Notes under the pieces: generated by a model
Databases searched by the model: none
The model's input: the letters and a program-made list of their open reading frames with translations, nothing else
What the model was told of the DNA's origin: nothing
Position numbers and translations under genes: made by a program
Shown here: positions 50,357 to 57,997 of the stretch, piece after piece
Layout: every line of letters starts with the position of its first letter
How positions within the stretch are numbered: position 1 is the first letter of the stretch
Assembly (NCBI GenBank): GCA_041651175.1
Contig: JBAZJT010000001.1
Span: 248,001 to 312,000 of the forward strand
Direction of reading: 5' to 3'
DNA length: 64,000 bases
Source: Elusimicrobiales bacterium
GTDB taxonomy: Bacteria; Elusimicrobiota; Elusimicrobia; Elusimicrobiales; Elusimicrobiaceae

Positions 50357-52360
50357 ATGAACACCTATCCCACCGAAAAAATCACGAACTTCGCCATAGC
50401 AGGGGCGGCGGGTTCGGGCAAGACCACCCTTGCCGAGGCGCTGCTTCTCAAAGCCGGCGCGATTTCCAGGCAAGGCCGGACGCAGGACGCAAACACCGTC
50501 AGCGATTTCGACCCGGAGGAAATCAAACGCAAAGCCAGTGTGAATTCGTCGCTGCTAGCCTTTGAGCATAACGGGCGCAAGTACAACATGTTTGACACGC
50601 CCGGATACATGGATTTTATCGGCGAAGTCATTTCCGTGTTAAGCGTAAGCGAAACCGTCGTCCTGGCAATGGACGCCGTTGCCGGCCCCGCCGCGGGTTT
50701 TGACAACGTTCTGCACGAGGCGCAGCGGCTGCATCTGCCCATGATGTGCGTCATTACCAAGCTGTGCAGGAAGCAGGCCGATTTTTCCGCCGCCGTTGAC
50801 GCGCTGCGCAAAAAGGCCGGCGACGGCGCCGTGCCGGTGTTTGTGCCGGCCGGCAAAGAGGCGGGCTTTAATGCGGTGTTTTGCCTGCTGGACGGCGGCG
50901 CGCCGCCGGATTCCATAAAGGCGGAGGCCGCCCAGTGGCGCGAAACGCTTATAACCGCCCTTTCCGAAACCGACGAGTCGCTGCTTAACGACTATCTTGA
51001 GGGCAAGCCCGTCCCGCGAGATAAAATGGCCGCCGCGCTTAAAAAAAGCGTGCTGGAATGCAAGGTTTTCCCCGTCCTCTGCTGCGACGCCGAAACCGGG
51101 GCCGGCGTTGCCGAAATACTGGCCTTCGCGGAGGAATTCATGCCGTCGGCGGACAAGTCGCATTATGCCGCGCAGCCCGCGCCCGCGGCGCTGGTGTTCA
51201 AGACCATTCTGGAGGCGCACACCGGCGACCAGAACTACGCGCGCATGTTCTCCGGACAGTTAAAGCACGGCGACGCCGTCTACAACCGCTCCAGCGCCAA
51301 AGAGGAAAAAATAGGCCAGATATTCACCCTGCTTGGCAAGACGCGCATTGACATGCCGGAACTTAAGGCGGGAGACATAGCGGTTCTTTCAAAGCTCAAA
51401 AGCACCCGCACGGGCGACGTTCTCTGCTCCAAAGCCGCCCAGCCGGACATTGTGAAGCTGGAATATCCGGACCCGCTGGTTTCCCTCTCCGTCAAACCCA
51501 AAAACAAGGGCGAAGAGGAGAAAATGGCGGCGGCGCTGGAGTCCATGATGCGCGAATCCCCCACCTTCAGGATGCATTACGACCCCGAAACGCGGGAAAC
51601 CGTTGTCAACGCCGCGGGTGACATTCAGCTGGACGTTATATTCTCGCGCATAAAGTCCCGCTACGGCCTTGAAGTGGAAACCGGCGAGCCGCGCATTCCT
51701 TATAAGGAAACCATTCGCGGCAGGGCCAGGGGCCAGGGCAAATACAAGAAGCAGACCGGCGGGCGCGGCCAGTACGGCGACGTCTGGCTGGAGCTGGAGC
51801 CTCTGCCCCGCGGCTCCGGTTTTGTCTTTGAGGAGAAGATTTTCGGCGGAGCGGTGCCGAGAAACTATATCCCCGCCGTGGAAAAAGGCATCCGCGAGGC
51901 GCTGACGCAGGGCGTCGTGGCCGGTTACCCGGTGGTGGACCTGAAGGTGACTCTGGTGGACGGCTCGTATCACGAAGTTGACTCCTCCGACCTGGCGTTC
52001 AAAATCGCGGCCTCCATGGGTTTCAAGAAGGTGTTTCATGACGCGCACCCCGTGCTGCTGGAGCCGATAGTCAACCTCACCGTCAACGCGCCGCAGGACT
52101 GCCTGGGCGACGTGACAGGCGACCTCAACAAGCGGCGGGGCCGCATCAACTCCATGGAAGGCGGCGCGATAACGGCTACCGTGCCGCTGTCGGAACTGTC
52201 CAAGTATTCCGGCGCGCTGAACTCGCTTACCAGCGGCAGGGGAAGCTATACCTTCAAGTTCGCCAGATATGACGAGGTTTCCGTACCGGTGCAGCAGAAA
52301 CTGGTGGAGTTTTACACCAAGCTCAGGGAGTCCGGCAATCTGCGCTCCAAGGATGAGTAG
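50357..52360 (+). CDS. Elongation factor G-like GTPase with an altered G4 motif
   Basis: A 667-residue EF-G paralogue, about 30 residues shorter than EF-G. Domains I-V are all present: G1 AGAAGSGKT (15-23), G3 DTPGYMDF (80-87), domain II, and the EF-G IV segment GRGQYGDVWLELEPLP, then NSMEGGAITATVPLSELSKYSGALNSLTSGRG in domain V. The guanine-specificity motif NKxD is replaced by T134-K-L-C137 in CVITKLCRKQADF, losing both Asn and Asp. Such EF-G-like proteins are widespread but their ribosomal role is unclear. No Shine-Dalgarno precedes the ATG. Confidence 0.85.
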   Translation: MNTYPTEKITNFAIAGAAGSGKTTLAEALLLKAGAISRQGRTQDANTVSDFDPEEIKRKASVNSSLLAFEHNGRKYNMFDTPGYMDFIGEVISVLSVSETVVLAMDAVAGPAAGFDNVLHEAQRLHLPMMCVITKLCRKQADFSAAVDALRKKAGDGAVPVFVPAGKEAGFNAVFCLLDGGAPPDSIKAEAAQWRETLITALSETDESLLNDYLEGKPVPRDKMAAALKKSVLECKVFPVLCCDAETGAGVAEILAFAEEFMPSADKSHYAAQPAPAALVFKTILEAHTGDQNYARMFSGQLKHGDAVYNRSSAKEEKIGQIFTLLGKTRIDMPELKAGDIAVLSKLKSTRTGDVLCSKAAQPDIVKLEYPDPLVSLSVKPKNKGEEEKMAAALESMMRESPTFRMHYDPETRETVVNAAGDIQLDVIFSRIKSRYGLEVETGEPRIPYKETIRGRARGQGKYKKQTGGRGQYGDVWLELEPLPRGSGFVFEEKIFGGAVPRNYIPAVEKGIREALTQGVVAGYPVVDLKVTLVDGSYHEVDSSDLAFKIAASMGFKKVFHDAHPVLLEPIVNLTVNAPQDCLGDVTGDLNKRRGRINSMEGGAITATVPLSELSKYSGALNSLTSGRGSYTFKFARYDEVSVPVQQKLVEFYTKLRESGNLRSKDE

Positions 52361-52369
52361 CATTTGAGT

Positions 52370-52413
52370 CGGCGCGGACAACAACGGTTGCCGTTGTCCG
52401 CGCCGGCGTTTTT
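52370..52413 (+). terminator. Terminator of the EF-G-like gene abutting the next start codon
   Basis: 13-bp perfect stem (52370-52382 with 52393-52405), then GCG and five Ts at 52409-52413. The ATG of the phospholipase D gene begins at 52414. Confidence 0.85.
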
Positions 52414-53547
52414 ATGAATGAATCCTGGTCGGAATACCGCATAACCAAGACGCGGCTTGCGTCCGGCAACACAGCCAGGCTGCTGCGCGGCGGCGAGGCG
52501 ATGTTTTCCGCCATGCTAGCGGCTATAGAGGGCGCGCGGGAGCGCGCGCTGCTTTGCGTCTATATGATAGCCGACGACGCGCTTGGCCGCAAATTCGCCG
52601 CCGCGCTGGAGCGGGCCGCGCGGCGCGGAGTGAAGGTTTATATCACTTACGATTCGCTGGGCTCGTTCGCGCTTGGCGCGGGGTTTTTCTCCGGCCTGCG
52701 CGCCGCGGGCGCGCGGGTGGCGGTGTTCCGCCCGCTGGTGCTATGGAATCCGGTGGGCAGCCTCTACCGGCGCAACCACCGCAAAATCCTGGCGGTGGAC
52801 GGGAACCGCGCCTTCGTCGGCGGGTTCAACATAACCGGAGAATTCGCGCCCAAACGCTGGGGCGGGCGGGACTGGCACGAAACCGCCGTGGAGTTTTGCG
52901 GCCCAGCCGCCGCCGACGCGGAGGCGCTGTTCTGGGAAAGCTGGCAGCTCTGCGGCTGCGATGTTCCGCCGCCCGCGCCGCCGCCGGCGGAATGCGGCAC
53001 AACGTGGATTTCCGTGGCTTCCAGCGCCGGCATAGGGCGGATAAACCATATCCGCCAGAGCTATAAAAACGCGATACTGCGCGCGAAAAAATACGTCTAC
53101 ATAGAAACCGGCTATTTCCTGCCCGGGCCTTTCATTTACAGAAAGCTGATAACCGCCGCGCGGCGCGGGGCCAGGGTCGCCGTCATCACCCCCACCCGCA
53201 GCGACCATCCCTACATGCGCTGGGCGTCGTGGGCCATTTTCGGAAAACTGCTCAGGGCCGGGGTGGAGATTTACGAATGGCTGCCCGGCGTGCTGCATTG
53301 CAAAACCGCCGTGATAGACGGGCAGTGGTCGTCGGTGGGCAGCTTCAACCTGGACTATCTGAGCCTGCATTACAACCTGGAAATAAACGTAAATATCTAC
53401 GGTGAGGAGTTCGGCGAGCAGATGCGCGCGATGTTTGAAGAGGATCTCAAACGCTGCCGCCGCATCACTCTGGAGGAATGGAAGGCGCAGCCGCTTGTTT
53501 TCAAGGCCGCCAGCCGCTTCCTTTACATTTTCAGGAACCTTGTTTGA
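52414..53547 (+). CDS. Phospholipase D / cardiolipin synthase-like protein
   Basis: A 377-residue PLD-superfamily protein with two HKD motifs: H122-x-K124 with D129 in NHRKILAVDG, and H295-x-K297 with D302 in LHCKTAVIDG. The lack of N-terminal transmembrane helices puts it nearer ClsB-type cardiolipin synthases than ClsA. Cardiolipin formation from phosphatidylglycerol (or another phospholipid) is the likely reaction. The first ATG at 52414 follows directly the T-run of a strong terminator and has no ribosome site, so how the gene is expressed is unclear; the next in-frame ATG is 29 codons further. Confidence 0.82.
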   Translation: MNESWSEYRITKTRLASGNTARLLRGGEAMFSAMLAAIEGARERALLCVYMIADDALGRKFAAALERAARRGVKVYITYDSLGSFALGAGFFSGLRAAGARVAVFRPLVLWNPVGSLYRRNHRKILAVDGNRAFVGGFNITGEFAPKRWGGRDWHETAVEFCGPAAADAEALFWESWQLCGCDVPPPAPPPAECGTTWISVASSAGIGRINHIRQSYKNAILRAKKYVYIETGYFLPGPFIYRKLITAARRGARVAVITPTRSDHPYMRWASWAIFGKLLRAGVEIYEWLPGVLHCKTAVIDGQWSSVGSFNLDYLSLHYNLEINVNIYGEEFGEQMRAMFEEDLKRCRRITLEEWKAQPLVFKAASRFLYIFRNLV

Positions 53548-53565
53548 AATGATACCATCTCTGAA

Positions 53566-54558
53566 ATGAGGCATTTTTTAGCGCTGGCGGTTTTGGCGCT
53601 GCTGTGCGGCTGCGGTGGCGGCGGCGGGGCGGGCGGAAAGTCCGTGGGACTGGTTTTTGACGTGGGCGGGCGGGGAGACAAATCGTTCAACGATTCGGCC
53701 TACGAGGGGCTGGAGCGCGCCAAACGCGAGCTGGGCGTAGATTACACCTATATAGAGCCGGGCGAGGGCGCGGACCGGGAGTCCGCGCTGCGCCAGCTCG
53801 CCGCCGAGGGAAGGGGGCTCATTTTCGGCACCGGATTTTTATTTACCGACGATATAAACAGCATCGCCGCCGACTTCCCGGACAAAATGTTCGCCTGCGT
53901 GGATTATGCGCTCAACCCGCGCAAAGCCGTGCCGCGGAATGTGGTCGCGCTGAAATTCCGCGAGGAGGAAGGCAGCTTTCTTGTCGGCGCGATAGCGGGG
54001 CTGGTTACAAAAACAAACACGGTGGGTTTTGTGGGCGGGATGGATATTCCGCTTATTCACAAGTTCGAACTGGGCTATACGGCGGGCGTAAAGGCCGTGA
54101 ACCCGCGCTGCCGCGTGCTGGCGGCGTATGCCGGCGTTACCGGCGAGGCGTTCAAAAACCCCGCCAAGGGCAAGGCGCTTGCGATTTCGCAGATAGACAA
54201 GAGGGCCGACATCATTTTCCACGCCTCCGGCACCACGGGGTTCGGCGTCTTTGAAGCCGCGCGGGAGCGCAAAATAAAAGCCATCGGCGTTGACGGCGAC
54301 CAGTACAACGAGGCGCCGGGCTATATTCTCACCTCCATGGTCAAGAAGGTGGATGTGGCGGTTTTCGGCGCGGTCCGGGCCTGGCTGGCGGGGCGGCTGC
54401 GCGGCGGGGTTTACGAGCTGGGGCTTGCCAACGGCGCGGTGGGATATGTTTACGACAAGCATAACAGAAACCTCATCCCGCCGGATGTGATAGCGCAGGT
54501 GGAGGAGCTTAAACGGCAAATAATCGGCGGCGAAATACAGATTCCGAGGGTGAAATGA
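53566..54558 (+). CDS. BMP-family ABC transporter substrate-binding lipoprotein
   Basis: A 330-residue lipoprotein (lipobox ending at C16 in ALLCGCGGG) of the BMP/PnrA family (PF02608), binding purine or other nucleosides outside the inner membrane. Typical blocks are GLVFDVGGRGDKSFNDSAYEGLERA at the N terminus, GFVGGMDIPLIHKFELGYTAGV in the middle, and GVDGDQYNEAPGYILTSMVKKVD near the C terminus. It overlaps the ATPase gene by 4 bp. Regulator and permeases are not next door. Confidence 0.9.
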   Translation: MRHFLALAVLALLCGCGGGGGAGGKSVGLVFDVGGRGDKSFNDSAYEGLERAKRELGVDYTYIEPGEGADRESALRQLAAEGRGLIFGTGFLFTDDINSIAADFPDKMFACVDYALNPRKAVPRNVVALKFREEEGSFLVGAIAGLVTKTNTVGFVGGMDIPLIHKFELGYTAGVKAVNPRCRVLAAYAGVTGEAFKNPAKGKALAISQIDKRADIIFHASGTTGFGVFEAARERKIKAIGVDGDQYNEAPGYILTSMVKKVDVAVFGAVRAWLAGRLRGGVYELGLANGAVGYVYDKHNRNLIPPDVIAQVEELKRQIIGGEIQIPRVK

Positions 54559-56090
54559 ACCGTCTTGCGGTTGAAATGACCGGCGTGATAAAACGTTTCG
54601 GCGCGGTGGAAGCCTGCGCCGGCGCGTCGCTGCGCGCGGCGGCGGGCGAAATTCACGCGCTTGTGGGCGAAAACGGGGCGGGCAAATCCACCCTGATGAA
54701 AATTCTCTACGGCCTCTACCGGCCCGACGGCGGAATTATAAAGGTGGACAACGCGCCTGTCCGTTTCGGCGGACCCGGAGACGCCATCGCGCGCGGCATA
54801 GGGATGGTGCATCAGCATTTCATGCTGGCCCCCAACCTGACCGCCGCCGAAAACGTCGTCCTGGGGATGGAGCCGGGCGGGTTTTTCTCGCTGGATGACG
54901 GCAAGGCATTGCGGCTGACTGAGGAAATTTCAAAGCTCTACGGGCTTGAGATAGACGGCAACGCGCCCGTGGAAACCCTGTCCGTGGGCGAGCAGCAGCG
55001 GCTGGAGATACTCAAGGTCCTCTCGCGCGGGGCGGGAATTCTGATACTGGACGAGCCTACCGCCGTGCTTACCCCCAGGGAAACGGCCTCTTTTTTTGAA
55101 ATACTCGTCAAGCTCAAGGCGCAGGGGAAAACCGTAATTCTCATCACCCACAAATTGCGCGAGGTTATGGCAGTGTCCGACGAGGTTACGGTGATGCGCG
55201 GGGGTAAAACCATAGGCTCCTCGCGCACCGCCTCCACAAACGAAAGCGAGCTTGCCCGCATGATGGTGGGCAGGCCGGTGGTGTTTTCGGTAAAGCGCGC
55301 GGTGAAAACGCCACAGGAACTGGACGCCGCGCCCGTCGCGCTGGTTCTAAAGGAAATCTCCGCCAAATCCGACAGGGGGACCCGCGCCCTCCAGCAGTTT
55401 TCGCTGACCGTCCGGCGGGGCGAGATTTTCGGCATCGCCGGAGTGGAGGGCAACGGCCAGACCGAGCTTGCCGAGGTGATAACCGGACTGCGCAAGCCCG
55501 TCAGCGGCGAAATGTCCGCGCTGGGCAGGGAAATAGATTTTGAAAACTGCGGCGCGGCTTTCATGTCCGCGCTGGGGATTTCGCATATCCCGCAGGACAG
55601 GCACCGCCGCGCCGTGGTGCTGGATTACTCCGTGCGGGACAACTGCGCGCTGGGGCTGCACCGCCAGCCGCGTTTCAACCTGCCCTTTTCGCTTAATTTC
55701 GGCGAGATGGAAAGTTTCGCCAAAGCGCTTATTGAAAAATACGGCATTCGCCCTGCGGATACGGGAGCCAGGATGCGCGCGCTTTCCGGCGGCAACCAGC
55801 AGAAGGCCGTCGTGGCGCGGGAGCTGGCGCGCGGCCCCGGACTGCTTGTGGCCGCCCAGCCCACCCGCGGCGTGGACGTGGGCGCGATAGAATTTATCCA
55901 CGAAAAAATCATCGCCGCGCGCGACGCGGGCTGCGCCGTGCTGCTTATTTCGGCGGAGTTGGGCGAGATACTGGCCCTGTCGGACCGGATAGGCGTCATC
56001 TGCCGCGGCCAGCTGGCCGGCACGTTATACGCCGGCGGCGCCGACGAGGAAAAGCTGGGCCTTCTGATGGCCGGCTGGAAATTCCAATAG
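54555..56090 (+). CDS. ABC transporter ATP-binding protein (nucleoside/BMP type)
   Basis: A 511-residue tandem ATPase of the carbohydrate/nucleoside class. The first half has Walker A GENGAGKST, signature LSVGEQQRLEILKVL and Walker B ILILDEPTAVL; the second half has GVEGNGQTEL as a degenerate Walker A, LSGGNQQKAVVARELA and a degenerate B site LLVAAQPTRGVDVG. This tandem arrangement matches YufO/BmpB-type systems, which normally precede two permease genes. Here the gene is followed by the palindromic repeat and a convergent gene, so the permeases must be elsewhere or lost. Confidence 0.9.
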   Translation: MNRLAVEMTGVIKRFGAVEACAGASLRAAAGEIHALVGENGAGKSTLMKILYGLYRPDGGIIKVDNAPVRFGGPGDAIARGIGMVHQHFMLAPNLTAAENVVLGMEPGGFFSLDDGKALRLTEEISKLYGLEIDGNAPVETLSVGEQQRLEILKVLSRGAGILILDEPTAVLTPRETASFFEILVKLKAQGKTVILITHKLREVMAVSDEVTVMRGGKTIGSSRTASTNESELARMMVGRPVVFSVKRAVKTPQELDAAPVALVLKEISAKSDRGTRALQQFSLTVRRGEIFGIAGVEGNGQTELAEVITGLRKPVSGEMSALGREIDFENCGAAFMSALGISHIPQDRHRRAVVLDYSVRDNCALGLHRQPRFNLPFSLNFGEMESFAKALIEKYGIRPADTGARMRALSGGNQQKAVVARELARGPGLLVAAQPTRGVDVGAIEFIHEKIIAARDAGCAVLLISAELGEILALSDRIGVICRGQLAGTLYAGGADEEKLGLLMAGWKFQ

Positions 56091-56135
56091 GCCGATTTCC
56101 GCCTGCCCGTCAGACTTGAATCCCGAATAAACTTT

Positions 56136-56299
56136 TAGCCTGAAAGTTTCAGTTGGTGCGAGGACCGAGGCGAAAAAGCGCAAAATAATGCCGAACAAAA
56201 TTATCCGCGCGTGCTTCACAGCACGAAAGGATAATTTTGTGAAGGCAGTATGAAGCGATTTTTCGCCGAATCCCGCAGCCAACTGAAATTTTCAGGTTA
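56136..56299. repeat. Palindromic MITE-like repeat, copy B (complete)
   Basis: 164 bp bounded by 21-bp terminal inverted repeats (56136-56156 and 56279-56299, 19 of 21 matching). Further internal inverted arms pair GGCGAAAAAGCG (56169-56180) with CGATTTTTCGCC (56256-56267), and CAAAATTATCC with GGATAATTTTG, leaving a GTGC-TTCACA-GCAC tip. There is no convincing coding frame. It is intergenic, between two convergent genes. A similar translated fragment (FGEKSLHTAFTKLSF) in both copies only reflects shared DNA. Confidence 0.88.
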
Positions 56300-56340
56300 G
56301 GCAAAAACCCCGGCTTTGGGCTTATCCGGGGGCAAATCTG

Positions 56341-57054
56341 TCAAACACGCGGCGCGCAGGCCGCCGTCCACGCCCATACCGCGCCGCGCGCGGCCAAATC
56401 CCCCGCCCTGTCCCAGAAAACAGCCGTCCCGCCGGCCACGCCGCGCCCGGCGGCGCGCAGGCTTATCAGCCGGGGATAGAGCAGCTTGAAAGACAGCAGC
56501 AGCACCAGGCTGTTGGCCGCGATTATGACGGCAAGCGAGAAAAACGCGCCCCCCGCCTGGCGCAAATCGCTTTGCTTTGTCTTCCAGATGATTTCCATGG
56601 TGTTCACAAGATGAAAACTCAGAAAAAATCCCAGCGCGCCGCAGAACCAGCCGCGATACGGCGACATATCCCATTTAAGCGAAGCCGCTCCGTATGCCAG
56701 CGCGCACACCACGGCATAAACCGGAACGCAGTACGGCGCAAGCGCGACAAAGCCGCTGGAGCCTTCCACCTTAACCTCGCCGCCGCCGGAGCCGGCGGAA
56801 AACCCGCTCACCCTGTAGCCGCACAGCGCCGCCGCGGCGGCATGCGCAAGCTCATGCGCGAAAACGTATATCACCCCCGCCCCGCCCAGCGCGAAATGCA
56901 GCGCGGCGTAAAGCGCAAACCCGCCGCAGAACCAGCCGGTGGCCGTCATATTGCTGAAAATCCCCCAGAACCCGCGGCCAGCTTCGGCGCAGGCCAGCAG
57001 CGCGCTGGGAAACAGCGCGGCGGCTATGACGAATTTGACCGCCCTGCCCATCAA
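56341..57054 (-). CDS. M50-like membrane metalloprotease
   Basis: A 237-residue protein with about six hydrophobic helices. The zinc motif H67-E68-x-x-H71 (VFAHELAHAAAAA) lies in a helix, as in site-2 protease-like M50 enzymes and their DUF3267-type relatives. The third ligand (usually an Asp in NPxPxxPxDG) is not obvious, so catalytic activity is uncertain. It overlaps the RAM-domain gene by 4 bp and ends the gcv-linked operon. Confidence 0.7.
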   Translation of the reverse strand: MMGRAVKFVIAAALFPSALLACAEAGRGFWGIFSNMTATGWFCGGFALYAALHFALGGAGVIYVFAHELAHAAAAALCGYRVSGFSAGSGGGEVKVEGSSGFVALAPYCVPVYAVVCALAYGAASLKWDMSPYRGWFCGALGFFLSFHLVNTMEIIWKTKQSDLRQAGGAFFSLAVIIAANSLVLLLSFKLLYPRLISLRAAGRGVAGGTAVFWDRAGDLAARGAVWAWTAACAPRV

Positions 57055-57281
57055 AAATTGGTGGTGATAAGCGTGTCCGTGGCCTGCACGCCGTGCGCGC
57101 TGCGGACCTCGCGCACCACAAGGGAGCTGAGCTTGTCCATGGTGGGCGTTTCGGCTATCACCATGGCGTCCCAGCCGCCGAAGGTGAAGTAGACTTCCTT
57201 CACGCCGGGGATGCTCTTTATCTGGGCTATGGCCTTCTGTTCCAGCCCCGCGGTCAGCTTTACCAGCACGAATGCTATCAT
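57051..57281 (-). CDS. Stand-alone Lrp/AsnC ligand-binding (RAM) domain protein
   Basis: A 76-residue protein that is only the RAM (AsnC_trans_reg) effector domain: FVLVKLTAGLEQKAIAQIKSIPGVKEVYFTFGGWDAMVIAET. There is no DNA-binding helix-turn-helix. Such proteins form multimers that bind amino acids. ATG at 57281 follows AGGAGG. In an operon with glycine cleavage and lipoate ligase it might sense glycine or another amino acid. Confidence 0.85.
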   Translation of the reverse strand: MIAFVLVKLTAGLEQKAIAQIKSIPGVKEVYFTFGGWDAMVIAETPTMDKLSSLVVREVRSAHGVQATDTLITTNF

Positions 57282-57298
57282 GTCGCGGCCTCCTGTTA

Positions 57299-57997
57299 TC
57301 AGAATTTTTCTATCCACTGGCGGCTGCGGTAACGCTCTGCGGCCAGCCGGCGCGCGCTTTCCAGCCGGGAGGGCGGCGCGTCGGCGCGGGTCCAGCTTAT
57401 GCCAAGCGCGCGGGAAAGCTCCTCCATGAATAGCCCGCCGGTTTCAGCCGAGCGCGCCCTCGCCCCCGGCAGTTGCAGCGAGCCCTGATAAAGCGTGGCC
57501 CCTGCGTATTTGCGCAGCGCGCCGCCCAGTATCTTGCCGCCGTTTTTGCCCGCGATGTCGCGCGGCACGGGGTTGCGAAAACACGCCTGCGCCTCCCCCG
57601 CCGCGGAAGGCGCGTAAGCCGCCGCGCCGCCTTCGCCGCCGCAGAGCGAGCATTCCACGCCGCCGCGCTCCAGCGCGGCGTAAAACGCGCCGTGCAGCAG
57701 GGCGTATATCTCCGGCGGCCTCTGCGCCGAGGGCGGGAACACGCAGGAGAAGGTCATGTCAAAATCATGCGGCACCACGCCGCCGCCGGTGGGCCTGCGG
57801 GTGGCCGGCGCGCCCGGCGGCACGGCGCGGGCGGCCTCCTCGTGGAACTGCGCGTAGCCGAAAGTTGCGCCGCCGCCGTTCCAGTTGTAAACCCGCAGAG
57901 TGAAACCATCCGCCGGCTCCAGCGAGGCCGCCTCGTCGTCCAGGGCCATATGCTCGTAGACGTCCAGCGGCGGCGTCGCCAGCAATATCCCCTTCAT
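57299..57997 (-). CDS. Lipoate-protein ligase / octanoyltransferase-type protein
   Basis: A 232-residue BPL/LplA/LipB-fold protein. Typical blocks are RRPTGGGVVPHDFDMTFSC and GGKILGGALRKYAGATLYQGSL (residue 157 on), with the lysine in NGGKILGGALRK likely binding the lipoyl/octanoyl-AMP intermediate. The single-domain size fits a LipM/LplA-type ligase or transferase. It overlaps gcvPB by 4 bp; its obvious target is the lipoyl lysine of GcvH encoded in the same operon. Confidence 0.83.
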   Translation of the reverse strand: MKGILLATPPLDVYEHMALDDEAASLEPADGFTLRVYNWNGGGATFGYAQFHEEAARAVPPGAPATRRPTGGGVVPHDFDMTFSCVFPPSAQRPPEIYALLHGAFYAALERGGVECSLCGGEGGAAAYAPSAAGEAQACFRNPVPRDIAGKNGGKILGGALRKYAGATLYQGSLQLPGARARSAETGGLFMEELSRALGISWTRADAPPSRLESARRLAAERYRSRQWIEKF

